Below, one piece after another: positions 8,988-18,234 of a stretch of 54,181 bases of DNA. The notes under the pieces are model-generated. The model was not told where the DNA came from. It saw nothing but the letters and a program-made list of their open reading frames with translations, and did no database searches. Position numbers and translations under genes: made by a program. Each line of letters opens with the position of its first letter. Position 1 is the stretch's first letter. This stretch comes from Candidatus Izemoplasma sp. (lineage in GTDB: Bacteria > Bacillota_I > Bacilli_A > Izemoplasmatales > Izemoplasmataceae). Location: contig SKFU01000019.1 of the NCBI GenBank assembly GCA_007117835.1, positions 1 to 54,181 on the forward strand. The letters are read 5' to 3'.

Positions 8988-9962
8988 GTGTTTAAAATCG
9001 GCGATGTAGAGATTACTAATCCGGTGATTGTTGCCCCGCTAGCAGGGATATCAAATGAAGCATTTAGAACCATTGCGAGTGCGTTTAATCCGGGGTTAAT
9101 CTATACAGAAATGATTAGTGATAAAGCACTCAAACACCGCAATGAAAGAACCCAAAAAATGGCAGAAATTGCACCGTGTAAAGCACCTGTTGCTTTACAG
9201 TTGTTTGGTGCTGACCATGAGGCACTTGCGTTTGCTGTAAACTATGTCAGTAACCAGACGAATGCCCAAATCATTGACTTTAACATGGGGTGTCCTGTAC
9301 CTAAAGTAGTCAAAGGAAATGGTGGGTCAAGTTTAATGAAAACCCCTGAACTGGCGTATGAACTGATGAAAATACTGTGTGAAAACACCGATAAACCGGT
9401 GACAGTTAAAATCAGAACGGGCTGGGATAACCAACAGGTAAATGCGGTTGAAATTGCAAAGTTGGCAGAAAAAGCCGGGGTAAAGGCCATTGCAATTCAT
9501 GGGAGAACACGAAATCAAATGTATCATGGTTCTGTGGATTTTGCCACCATTAAAGCAGTAAAAGATGCTGTCAGTATTCCAGTGTTTGGTAACGGAGATA
9601 TAAAAACACCTGAGGATGCTAAAGCGATGCTCGATCAAACAGGTGTGGACGGGATTATGATTGGTCGTGGCCTATTGGGTAATCCATGGTTGATTAAACA
9701 AACGGTGGATTACTTAACGTTTGGCCATTACGATGCAACGATTTCCATAAAAGAGAAAATCGATATGGTATTACATCATGCACAGTTACTCACACAACTC
9801 AAGGGTGAGAAAATCGCGATGTTAGAAATGCGTTCACATGCGGCATGGTACATCAAAGGGTTAAAGGGTGCAACCCAAGTGAAAAGAAAGATTTCTGAAA
9901 TTAAAACACTCTCTTCTTTAGAAACGCTGATGAAAGAATATAGACAGTATTTATCAGGGTAA
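8988..9962 (+). CDS. dusB: tRNA-dihydrouridine synthase (DusB-like)
   Basis: FMN- and NADPH-dependent enzyme reducing uridines in tRNA D-loops. 324 residues from the GTG at 8988, 7 nt after AAAGGAGG (8973-8980). TIM-barrel signature [19 protein letters not shown] holds the catalytic cysteine; [13 protein letters not shown] and FGNGDI are the FMN-phosphate and RNA contacts. Dus paralogues are hard to separate by eye; DusB (DUS family 1) is the usual Bacillota form. Convergent with hflX. Confidence 0.93.
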   Translation: MFKIGDVEITNPVIVAPLAGISNEAFRTIASAFNPGLIYTEMISDKALKHRNERTQKMAEIAPCKAPVALQLFGADHEALAFAVNYVSNQTNAQIIDFNMGCPVPKVVKGNGGSSLMKTPELAYELMKILCENTDKPVTVKIRTGWDNQQVNAVEIAKLAEKAGVKAIAIHGRTRNQMYHGSVDFATIKAVKDAVSIPVFGNGDIKTPEDAKAMLDQTGVDGIMIGRGLLGNPWLIKQTVDYLTFGHYDATISIKEKIDMVLHHAQLLTQLKGEKIAMLEMRSHAAWYIKGLKGATQVKRKISEIKTLSSLETLMKEYRQYLSG

Positions 9963-9988
9963 AAAAAAACGCGAAATCGCGTTTTTTT
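9963..9988. terminator. Bidirectional terminator between dusB and hflX
   Basis: A-run plus ACGCGA (stem 9963-9974) pairs with TCGCGT plus T-run (9977-9988). Suitable for both converging genes. Confidence 0.88.
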
Positions 9989-11231
9989 ATACTTCATATT
10001 GTTTCATCTGTGCTTTTAATCGTTTTGAAATACGTGCTTTAACATCAATACCATCATGGGTGAACTCTTGTGATATTACTTGCCCGTGCTCGATTAATTT
10101 ATTTAATAAGTCACCACGGTCAACGGGGATTTTCAAGCACACTGTCACATCATCTTTAAACAATAGTTTAGGGATTAATTCCAAAAGTTCTGGGATATTG
10201 TGTTGTGTTTTTAATGAAATTTTAACGGCAGGTGAAAATCCGTGTGGTAAAGTTGCATCAGTCAAATCAATTTTATTGAACACATAAAGTGTCTCGATGT
10301 CATCGGCACCGAGTTCTTTTAACACCGATTGTGTTGTTGCGATTTGATCGAAATAAAACGGATGTGAAAAATCAATGACATGAAGTAATAAGTCCGCTTC
10401 TTGAATTTCTTCAAGGGTGGCCTTAAATGATTCAACTAAATCATGTGGTAAGTGTGATACAAAACCGATGGTATCTGTGATTGTAAATGAGTTATAGTCT
10501 TTCAGGTGTATTTGCCGTGTTGCGGTTTCTAAGGTCGCAAACAATTGGTCTTTGGTATGGACTAATTTATCGGTTTCATCCGCTTTTGCATGTGTAAGTA
10601 GCGTATTCATTAAAGTCGATTTTCCAGCATTTGTATAACCAACAATCGCAACATTTTTAAGATTACTTTTTTGACGCTGTAAACGATTCGTTTTTCGGAC
10701 TTGGACGATGTGCGATAAGGTTTTATTGAGTTGTATAATGTCTTGTTCGATTTTACGGCGTGACATTTCAAGCTTTTTTTCACCCGGTCCACGGGAACCG
10801 ATACCGCCTTGTTGCTTGTCAAAACTTGTCTTTAAGGCGGTTAGGCGTGGTAACAAATATTTGAGCTGAGCGACTTCAACTTGTAATTTCGCTTCTTTTG
10901 TTTTGGCGCGATTAGCAAATATTTCAAGAATCAACAACGTCCGATCAATGACAGGAATTTCAAATGCATTTTCTAAGTTTCTAATTTGAGTATTCGTGAG
11001 TTCATCATTAAAAATAACAAGGTCAATGTTATGTTCGAAAATCATATCTTTTAATTCTTCAACTTTGCCTGTACCGATTTTAAAGGGCGTTGAAGATAAC
11101 TTGACATCTTGTATAATGTGATCGACTGCAACGATATTTAAGGTTTTGGCTAAGTTCTCAAGTTCTTGCATCAAGTAGCGCATCATTGTTTTAGATTGAT
11201 GGCTAATACCAACGAGTAAAGCGTTTTTCAT
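9987..11231 (-). CDS. hflX: Ribosome-associated GTPase HflX
   Basis: TRAFAC GTPase that binds the 50S subunit and splits stalled ribosomes. 414 residues from the ATG at 11231 (MKNALLVG), preceded on the minus strand by AGGAGGT. N-terminal HflX domain about residues 1-180 including the glycine-rich GGIGSRGPGEKKLE linker; G domain with GYTNAGKST (G1), DTIGFVSHLP (G3) and NKID (G4). The in-frame upstream extension to 11276 runs through the promoter and is rejected. Confidence 0.96.
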   Translation of the reverse strand: MKNALLVGISHQSKTMMRYLMQELENLAKTLNIVAVDHIIQDVKLSSTPFKIGTGKVEELKDMIFEHNIDLVIFNDELTNTQIRNLENAFEIPVIDRTLLILEIFANRAKTKEAKLQVEVAQLKYLLPRLTALKTSFDKQQGGIGSRGPGEKKLEMSRRKIEQDIIQLNKTLSHIVQVRKTNRLQRQKSNLKNVAIVGYTNAGKSTLMNTLLTHAKADETDKLVHTKDQLFATLETATRQIHLKDYNSFTITDTIGFVSHLPHDLVESFKATLEEIQEADLLLHVIDFSHPFYFDQIATTQSVLKELGADDIETLYVFNKIDLTDATLPHGFSPAVKISLKTQHNIPELLELIPKLLFKDDVTVCLKIPVDRGDLLNKLIEHGQVISQEFTHDGIDVKARISKRLKAQMKQYEV

Positions 11232-11249
11232 GCAACACCTCCTAACGTT

Positions 11250-11258
11250 ATTATACCA
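11250..11258 (-). promoter_or_regulatory. Extended -10 promoter of hflX
   Basis: Minus strand reads TGGTATAAT, followed about 10 nt later by the hflX ribosome binding site. Confidence 0.6.
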
Positions 11259-11306
11259 TGAAAACAGTGTGCCCACAAAATAAGAAAAAAACCAACAAAT
11301 GTTGGT

Positions 11307-13838
11307 TTATAATCCGCATTTTAGTTGAGCGTTACAGTTTGTACATGTATGACATCCACCAAGATTTTCAACGGTGCCTTCTAAGCAGATAGGGCAAATA
11401 TCGCCGGCTTCTACACCGATGTTGCGATCTTGTCGGTCACTACGTAAGCCTTTTGTTTTGGAATCTTTTTGTGGTTTTTGTTCTTCTGGGGTATCAATGC
11501 CGAGTTCATCCATGGCAACTTGTTGTGGTTTTAGTGGTTTTTCAGAGTCTTCTTTCGTGAGACTTAATACTTGAGAATCCCTTGAACCATCTACATAAAC
11601 AGTACCACCTTTAGCGCCACCACGATAGAGACGACGATACACATTTTCGACTTCTTCAACAGAATAGCCTTTAGGAGCATTTACAGTTTTAGAAATCGAA
11701 GAATCGACCCAGTATTGAATGGCACATTGAACATCAACGTGTGCCTCTGGCGATAAATCCATTGCACTAATAAAGATATCCGGCAATGTGGTTTTTGTAT
11801 ACCCTGGATATTTATCTAAATACTGATCGACAATTGGTGCATTCACTTCAATGTACTTGCCGAGCCGACCGCTTCTAAAATAACTGAAGGCAAAATAAGG
11901 TTCAAGGCCGGTTGAGACGCCAACCATGGTACCGGTTGATCCAGTAGGCGCTATGGTCAAAAGATGAGAGTTTCGAATGCCATGCTTTAATACGCCTTCG
12001 CGAATATGTTCAGGCATTTTTTTCATGTATCCTGTCTCAATCATTTTTTCTCTATTGTTTTGTGTTTTAAGAAAAGGGAATGACCCTTTTTCTTTTGCCA
12101 GTTCAATGCTTGTTTCATAAGCGTTTAACGCAATGAACTCAAACAACTTATTGACAAGAGCTAAGCCGTCTTCTGCACCGTATTTCCGATTGGTCCAAAT
12201 CAATAAATCATGCAATCCCATGACACCCAGACCGATACGTCTTTCACCCAACGCTTGTTCCTGATTGTCGACCAAAAAGTAGTGGGTTTTATCGATGACA
12301 TTATCTTGCAAACGGACAGCGGTGATAATCGTTTGTTTTAATTTATCCCAGGCCACATCTTTGGTTTCATAATCCACCATATTTGCAAGATTAATGGCCG
12401 CTAAATTACACACTGAATACGGTGCTAAAGGCTGTTCACCACAAGGGTTAGTACACACGACTTTTTGGTCATAGCCTTTGGCATTGGTTTGCTCGTTGGC
12501 ATTATCGATGAAGAAAATGCCGGGTTCTGCAGAGTAGGTCGCACAAATATTTATGAGATTCCACAATTCTTTGGCGCGGATTGTGTAATAAGTTTTGATT
12601 GGATAGCCCAACGCTTCCCATTCACGCACATCACCAACATCCATCCACAAATCATCATACGCTTGTTTTTGGGATTCATTGTATTGATCAATGTCTGGGA
12701 ATCTTAAGGTGTAGTCTGTATCGTTTTCAACGGCATCCATAAACTCTTTTGTAATGGCCACTGAAATGTTTGCGCCGGATAAAAACTCAGCGTTATTTAC
12801 ACCATAATTACCACCTTTATTTAATCTTTCAAAGGCGGCATCCACAATGCGTTTTGAAAATAAATCGGTGTGTTTTTTTGATTGTTCTAAAATATATTCA
12901 TTGATTTCAATTTCTTCATCAGATAGTGGGGTAAACTTAAGTTTATTTTTTGCGGCACGTTGAATCATAGGGTCTTTAATCGTATCCAATAAAAATTGCA
13001 GTATTTTAGGGTTTTGCATTTTCGAGATGATGAATTCAACGATGTCAGGATGCCAATCGGCAAGCATAATCATTTGTGCACCACGGCGAGAGCCACCTTG
13101 TTCGACAAGATGTGTCAGTTCCGACAAATCATGAAGCCAACTCACAGCACCACTTGACTTACCATTAACACCTTTTGCAAGGGCATTTTTAGGTCTTAAA
13201 GTTGACCCATTTGTGCCAACGCCACCCCCACGACTCATGATTTCCATGACTTGTTTTCGGTGGTCGCTAATGCCACCACGAGAATCATGGATAAATGGCA
13301 TCACAAAACAATTAAAGTAGGTGACTTCTGTATTTGAACCAGCACCGAATAAAATACGGCCTGCAGGGACTAAATTCAAAGAAGAGACTTCATGATAAAA
13401 CGCATCTTTGATGGCGTCTGTTTCATCCGCACCTAAATGTGCCGCAAGTCTTTTCGCGATTTGCTCAAAGTAAAGTTCAAGTGGTTTATCAATTTGACGA
13501 ATACGACGCACGATACAGCCGTTTTCATCGGCATCTTCAGTGGTTAATAAATATTCTTTTTCAACTTCGATGGTTATTTCATCGTCATGAATGGCTTTAA
13601 CATAACCGATGCCACGTGCAGGAAATTTCGGATCATCGCGCACCACAGTAATGACTAAATCGCCCACAGATAGGGTTTTAAGTGTTAGATCTTTTTGGGT
13701 ATATCGATCAATCATTACTAAGCGAGAAACACCCTCAAACGATTTATACATCGTCGGTTCTACTGGGAAAAGGTGATTAAAATGTGTGGCAATATCTTGA
13801 TTTAGTTTACGAATCATTGGTGCAGAATACTGTTTCAT
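11307..13838 (-). CDS. nrdJ: Class II (adenosylcobalamin-dependent) ribonucleoside-diphosphate reductase
   Basis: Makes deoxyribonucleotides with a B12-derived thiyl radical, needing neither oxygen nor a separate radical subunit. 843 residues. The ten-stranded barrel motifs are present: TYFNCFVMP (active-site cysteine), SRGGGVGTNGSTLR, VVCTNPCGEQPLAPYSVCNL, and TIAPTGSTGTM. The C terminus carries CPICLEGTVENLGGCHTCTNCNAQLKCG, the zinc and redox-shuttle cysteine tail of class II enzymes. No nrdA/B/F/D-type partner is adjacent. A cobalamin riboswitch was looked for upstream and not seen. Confidence 0.93.
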   Translation of the reverse strand: MKQYSAPMIRKLNQDIATHFNHLFPVEPTMYKSFEGVSRLVMIDRYTQKDLTLKTLSVGDLVITVVRDDPKFPARGIGYVKAIHDDEITIEVEKEYLLTTEDADENGCIVRRIRQIDKPLELYFEQIAKRLAAHLGADETDAIKDAFYHEVSSLNLVPAGRILFGAGSNTEVTYFNCFVMPFIHDSRGGISDHRKQVMEIMSRGGGVGTNGSTLRPKNALAKGVNGKSSGAVSWLHDLSELTHLVEQGGSRRGAQMIMLADWHPDIVEFIISKMQNPKILQFLLDTIKDPMIQRAAKNKLKFTPLSDEEIEINEYILEQSKKHTDLFSKRIVDAAFERLNKGGNYGVNNAEFLSGANISVAITKEFMDAVENDTDYTLRFPDIDQYNESQKQAYDDLWMDVGDVREWEALGYPIKTYYTIRAKELWNLINICATYSAEPGIFFIDNANEQTNAKGYDQKVVCTNPCGEQPLAPYSVCNLAAINLANMVDYETKDVAWDKLKQTIITAVRLQDNVIDKTHYFLVDNQEQALGERRIGLGVMGLHDLLIWTNRKYGAEDGLALVNKLFEFIALNAYETSIELAKEKGSFPFLKTQNNREKMIETGYMKKMPEHIREGVLKHGIRNSHLLTIAPTGSTGTMVGVSTGLEPYFAFSYFRSGRLGKYIEVNAPIVDQYLDKYPGYTKTTLPDIFISAMDLSPEAHVDVQCAIQYWVDSSISKTVNAPKGYSVEEVENVYRRLYRGGAKGGTVYVDGSRDSQVLSLTKEDSEKPLKPQQVAMDELGIDTPEEQKPQKDSKTKGLRSDRQDRNIGVEAGDICPICLEGTVENLGGCHTCTNCNAQLKCGL

Positions 13839-13868
13839 ACAAAAACCCCCATCTTTTGGTTAAAGTCT

Positions 13869-13897
13869 ATTATAATCAAAAATCTTTGTGATGTTAA
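13869..13897 (-). promoter_or_regulatory. Promoter of the ribonucleotide reductase gene
   Basis: On the minus strand TTAACA (13897-13892), a 17-nt spacer and TATAAT (13874-13869), close to consensus. No NrdR box was recognised around it. Confidence 0.65.
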
Positions 13898-14018
13898 GTC
13901 TTGACAAAAAGAGACTATCGTGAATACCCTATGGTTGTGCGATAAATGAAAATAAAAAAAATTGTCAATCACGTTTTTAAGAAAAAATGAGAACTTGAAA
14001 CAAGGTGACCAACTTATA

Positions 14019-14027
14019 TGGTATAAT
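14019..14027 (+). promoter_or_regulatory. Extended -10 promoter of cdaA operon
   Basis: TGGTATAAT within TATATGGTATAAT. Predicted start near 14034, giving a leader of about 55 nt; the long gene run down to yutD probably starts here. Confidence 0.6.
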
Positions 14028-14089
14028 TTATCATGAAATCGATAGATTTCTTTCGATAATACTCTAACTTTTTCTAAGCAGGTGCACAG

Positions 14090-14821
14090 ATGATACCATT
14101 AGACCTTTTTATGATTCATTTTTATATGTTGGCTATATTTGCAACATTGGTCAAAACAAAAATTGATATTAAACTCTATCGGACCTTAAAGCTTGCGGTG
14201 GTCTTACTTTTTGTCAGTTGGCTATATTTGCATTTCAAATCGCCACCCACAAAACATTGGGTCTATTTTCTATTGCAATTATTACCCATGGTTTTGGTGT
14301 TTATCGTGATGGTAAAAACAGAAGTGAACACGGGTATTCGTTTTTTAGGAATAAAGGCCGGTTTCTTAGTTGCCACACCACTTGACGCCTCGTTAAAGGC
14401 AGAGCTATTGCAAGCTATCACCCGTTTATCTGATGAAAAAATAGGCGCTTTAATTACGTTTGAACGCAGTGATCGTTTGGATGAGTTTATTGATGCTGCA
14501 TTTCCGCTTGACGCATCAATCCAACAAGAACTTTTAGTTACCTTGTTTATGCCTAAAACACCACTACACGATGGTGCGGTTATTATTCGGGAGAGCCGTC
14601 TAGTGTGTGCAGGTGCTTACTATCCAACCAGCGATCAAGTCACGATTCCTAAATCATTGGGTTCACGTCACCGCGCTGCCATTGGTATCAGTGAAATCAC
14701 GGATGCCTTAACAATCATTGTGAGTGAACAAACTGGACACATTAGCATCACGATTAACGGCTATTTAGACCAAGATATTAGTCACGATTCATTAATGCTT
14801 TACGTAGAAAAGTACTTATAG
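14090..14821 (+). CDS. cdaA: Diadenylate cyclase CdaA
   Basis: Joins two ATP into c-di-AMP, the second messenger for potassium, osmolyte and envelope homeostasis. 243 residues: three N-terminal membrane segments (about 5-20, 31-47, 55-75) then a DAC domain with LHDGAVII (DGA motif) and GSRHRAAIGIS (RHR motif), both intact, so catalysis is expected. In most Bacillota cdaA is followed by the regulator cdaR (YbbR) and glmM; neither is here. Instead two membrane proteins of unusual composition follow at 27 bp and with overlap. AGGTG ribosome site upstream. Confidence 0.95.
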   Translation: MIPLDLFMIHFYMLAIFATLVKTKIDIKLYRTLKLAVVLLFVSWLYLHFKSPPTKHWVYFLLQLLPMVLVFIVMVKTEVNTGIRFLGIKAGFLVATPLDASLKAELLQAITRLSDEKIGALITFERSDRLDEFIDAAFPLDASIQQELLVTLFMPKTPLHDGAVIIRESRLVCAGAYYPTSDQVTIPKSLGSRHRAAIGISEITDALTIIVSEQTGHISITINGYLDQDISHDSLMLYVEKYL

Positions 14822-14848
14822 GAATGTTCCTTGTATGGGGGTGGTTTG

Positions 14849-17080
14849 ATGCAAACGTATGATGTTGTCATTACAGGGTCTGATTTTACTGCATATGTTG
14901 CAGCTTTTTATCTTGCCAAAAAAGACCGCCGCATCGCCTTGATTCAAACACCCAACCCATCAACTTATGAGTATTTAAAAAAACCACTCATTGATGCCGA
15001 TAAAATTCGATATCCATTTGATTATCCGTATCGAGAACTGGGGGGACTTGAACCCAATCAACTGACACAAAGCTATTTAGAAGCGATGGGGTTATCCGCG
15101 CTCACCTTGAATGTGATAAAACAAAAAGAGACAGAAATTATCCAAGCCAAAGATAAACGATATCAACGCCCAAACGATTGGGTAGGGTTCCGTATTTACT
15201 TGGTGCGTTTCTATCCTAAATATCGTGATCAAATCCACCGCTTTTTTGCCGATATGAATGATTATTATGAGGATTTCAAACACCAACGTTTCGAGCGATT
15301 TAAAGACAGACCTTACCGTTTATCAAAGATGATGGCTAGTTTCCGTAACAAGTCGCTTGAGACAGTGTTAAAAGAGTATTTTGAAGATGATATTTTACGC
15401 GAAGAGTTCCGTTTTTTTCAAGCAGTCGACGGGTATAAACTGCATGAAATTCATGCGACCGAATATTTTAAACGTTTTTTTAACTCGATGATTGAACAAT
15501 CTTATTATTTGGTTCAAACCGATGCGTCATTATATAAAATGTTTGATATGCAACAGTTTGAAGATGTGGATGTCTACAAGTCAACGATTGAATCTATTGA
15601 TAATAACGAACAAGGCATTCAAAGCATCACGCTATCTAGTGGTCAAAAGATTGCTGCTGAGTATTTTATTCTTGATCAACCCTATGGGGCACTAAAACAA
15701 CAAGGTATTCCCTTAAATAACCGTTTTAAGCAATCGTTATACATAGCCTTAGAAGCACCTGCGGAGACGTATGGGTTTCATGCATTGAACGTCTTGTTAA
15801 GCGTTCCTAAATCAGCACTAAGCATACGTGTGATCAATTATGGGTACTTTCACCCTAAACAAAAACCAAGTTTAAGGATAGAAACAGTAAATCCTATGAG
15901 CGAAGACGCTGTAATTAATGAGATTATAACGTATTTTCCAGCGTTAAAAGGACACATTAAAAAAGTTAAGGCCAGCGATGTTGAACCACTCTACTCAAGT
16001 TTGATACAAACCGCTAAGATGAGTTTAGAACACACCGACAAAGCGGATCGTTTACAGCATCGATACAGTTTTGGCAACACGCTATATTCAGGCAGTAAAA
16101 TAGGGCAAGAGTCGGGTTTGATTGGCCGCTTAATGTTGGGCGTTGAACTTGCTGATTTAATAGAAAAACGGTTAAAACAAAAAGAAAGTGATACCGTCAT
16201 CGCGAAACAGAATATGTTGATTTCTAAACTACTGCATGGGTATAAAAAAATGGTGATTACCGATGATGTGATGGTTTCGTTTGACTTTGGGAAACGCAAA
16301 GTCCCTGTCAGGTTCAATCATCAAAACGCATATACTTATGATAAACCTGTCAAGATTCAATTAAATATCAAAGCATCTTACATGATACTAGAGCAATTAA
16401 GACAAGGCCAAATTACAATCGCAGATGCATTGACACAAAAGCAATTATCATTTACAGGCGATGTTAATTTGTTTAAAGCGATTACAGCAAGTTTACGTTT
16501 GGGTGAACGCGCTGTAACACCGCCGAAATACGTGTCTTATCCCAAACCGTACGGGTATTATATGTTGATTATAAACATGGCCCTTTTAACAGTATGGATG
16601 GGTGCAGTAATGCAAACACAAACATGGATAGTGACCGCCATATATGTGGGGATACTAATTATTAAAGTTTTCATCCAAACATTGCGTCTAAAACTGATAA
16701 TGCCAAGTGATTTTATAGGGTTTGGTGTGGCACTTATTGTTTTTCTTACAAATTACTTTGATATTACTTTCCATGTAAGCAATGTTCCATGGATTTATGC
16801 AGGGGTTTTACTGTTGGGGTTGGTATTAAAAAAACCATGGCTGTATTATGAAATGTATCGCGATGAAAAACCGGCGGATGCATTTACGTTTTTATATGTT
16901 ACAATGATGCAAGGTCTCACGTGGTTGTGGACCATTAGTTTTGTTTTGGTGGGTATCATTTTACGTTATGTTGAGATGCCTAACACCTGGTTATATATCT
17001 ATGTTTTTGTTATCATGATGTACATTTCAGGCCGTTACAAGAAAAACTATATTCTTAACACGATTAAAGGAAGAATGTAA
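14849..17080 (+). CDS. Fusion protein: FAD/NAD-type oxidoreductase domain + SCP2 lipid-binding domain + about six TM helices
   Basis: Not a family I can name as a whole. 743 residues from the ATG at 14849 (GGGGTGG just upstream; an in-frame TTG at 14831 is less likely). Residues 1-450 resemble amine-oxidase/phytoene-desaturase type flavoproteins: YDVVITGSDFTAYVAAFYLA is a Rossmann start in which the usual GxGxxG is GSDFTA, so cofactor binding is uncertain. About 455-560 looks like an SCP2 sterol-carrier domain (LEQLRQGQITIADALTQ, then LSFTGDVNLFKAITASL). From about 570 onward there are six hydrophobic helices. It sits between cdaA and a PAS/GGDEF protein, upstream of isoprenoid genes. A membrane lipid or isoprenoid substrate is inference. 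Confidence 0.7.
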   Translation: MQTYDVVITGSDFTAYVAAFYLAKKDRRIALIQTPNPSTYEYLKKPLIDADKIRYPFDYPYRELGGLEPNQLTQSYLEAMGLSALTLNVIKQKETEIIQAKDKRYQRPNDWVGFRIYLVRFYPKYRDQIHRFFADMNDYYEDFKHQRFERFKDRPYRLSKMMASFRNKSLETVLKEYFEDDILREEFRFFQAVDGYKLHEIHATEYFKRFFNSMIEQSYYLVQTDASLYKMFDMQQFEDVDVYKSTIESIDNNEQGIQSITLSSGQKIAAEYFILDQPYGALKQQGIPLNNRFKQSLYIALEAPAETYGFHALNVLLSVPKSALSIRVINYGYFHPKQKPSLRIETVNPMSEDAVINEIITYFPALKGHIKKVKASDVEPLYSSLIQTAKMSLEHTDKADRLQHRYSFGNTLYSGSKIGQESGLIGRLMLGVELADLIEKRLKQKESDTVIAKQNMLISKLLHGYKKMVITDDVMVSFDFGKRKVPVRFNHQNAYTYDKPVKIQLNIKASYMILEQLRQGQITIADALTQKQLSFTGDVNLFKAITASLRLGERAVTPPKYVSYPKPYGYYMLIINMALLTVWMGAVMQTQTWIVTAIYVGILIIKVFIQTLRLKLIMPSDFIGFGVALIVFLTNYFDITFHVSNVPWIYAGVLLLGLVLKKPWLYYEMYRDEKPADAFTFLYVTMMQGLTWLWTISFVLVGIILRYVEMPNTWLYIYVFVIMMYISGRYKKNYILNTIKGRM

Positions 17081-18234
17081 TGTTAAACGATTTAAATCAG
17101 TTCATTCACGTTATGTTTATTATCTGGGCGTTGCTTATAATCAGTAAACGACTCCTAACTAAGAAAGGTGATTTCGAGGTTTTCTTATGGGTGCTTTTTG
17201 GCGCGTTGTATTTGGTTTTCGACGTGTTTTCATTGGCGACATTACCTTTTGGAGAACCCGTTGATTTTATTGTAATTGGGTTATTATATACAGTGTTTTT
17301 TTATGACATTAAAGCACTCTTTAAACGCAAAGATGAACAACAAAGATATCAAATGCTACAAAAAAATTATGATATGCTTGAAAAACAAGCAGAGCTTTTA
17401 AGGCAACGCTTTATTGCAACCATTGATTTATTGCCCACCGGTATTGTTTTTCGAACCGGGAAAGAGTCTATGTTTGGGACCGATAAGTACATTGAATTAA
17501 TGGATATTGATAACAATGAATTTACATACGATGCATTTTATAATCGATTGCATACAGATGATCGCAACACCTATGAAACGACCATTAAAAAACTGTCTTC
17601 AAAACGCAACACCTATCAAACCAGCTACCGCTTTAAAATGGGGACGCGCTATGTTTGGATGAAAGAAATAGGGACTAAGATTACCGTTGATAAGCATCCT
17701 GTGGTAATCAGTATTGTGACAGGATTGGATGTAAAAATGTATCCGAAAACGGATATTGAAGTGTTAAATAATTTACCGAATGAAAAAGCCTTCGAAGAGC
17801 ATATTCTTAGTTTGAACCGTTTACAAAAATCCTATACTTTGATATTCTTTGAACTGACGAATATCCCAAAAGTTAACGAGAAGTATGGCCGAGATATCGG
17901 CGATTTAATGATGGGAGAGTTTCTCAAGAAACTTAAACACAATTTTGTTAAGGATGCACACAGTGTTTATCGGTTAACGGGGATTCGATTTGCGCTTATA
18001 CTCAAAGACCCACGTAAATACGAGGTCTTAGAACGCGCCTTAGTCCATGGTGGCGACTTGATGAATTTTGACATGCAATTTGGTGGTATCAAACACAGTA
18101 TTTATCCAGCATTTGGGATTCACCATATTCAGGCGTTTAACGAACCGATTGATGCGATTATTGCCCGTGTCCATAAAGCGCTAAACATTGCCTTAGACAA
18201 TCAGATGACAGAAAATTATTTCATTATCCGATGA
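17080..18234 (+). CDS. Membrane-bound PAS-degenerate GGDEF protein (GdpP-like N-terminal architecture, no DHH domain)
   Basis: 384 residues. Two or three hydrophobic segments (residues 5-80), a basic coiled-coil linker (about 83-112), a PAS fold (about 113-220, with LHTDDRNTYETTIKKL and TRYVWMKEIGTKI), then a GGDEF-like domain (about 225-384). The helix motif KYGRDIGDLMMGEFLKKL is GGDEF-like but the signature itself is TGIRF, lacking the metal and GTP-binding residues, so no c-di-GMP synthesis is expected. TM-PAS-degenerate GGDEF is the front half of the c-di-AMP phosphodiesterase GdpP, but the DHH/DHHA1 part is absent. Start overlaps the previous stop (TAATG). Confidence 0.75.
   Translation: MLNDLNQFIHVMFIIWALLIISKRLLTKKGDFEVFLWVLFGALYLVFDVFSLATLPFGEPVDFIVIGLLYTVFFYDIKALFKRKDEQQRYQMLQKNYDMLEKQAELLRQRFIATIDLLPTGIVFRTGKESMFGTDKYIELMDIDNNEFTYDAFYNRLHTDDRNTYETTIKKLSSKRNTYQTSYRFKMGTRYVWMKEIGTKITVDKHPVVISIVTGLDVKMYPKTDIEVLNNLPNEKAFEEHILSLNRLQKSYTLIFFELTNIPKVNEKYGRDIGDLMMGEFLKKLKHNFVKDAHSVYRLTGIRFALILKDPRKYEVLERALVHGGDLMNFDMQFGGIKHSIYPAFGIHHIQAFNEPIDAIIARVHKALNIALDNQMTENYFIIR

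Noticed and set aside
13839-14089. Cobalamin riboswitch or NrdR boxes between the reductase and cdaA
   Set aside because: No B12-box core or paired 16-bp NrdR motifs could be found; only ordinary promoters.
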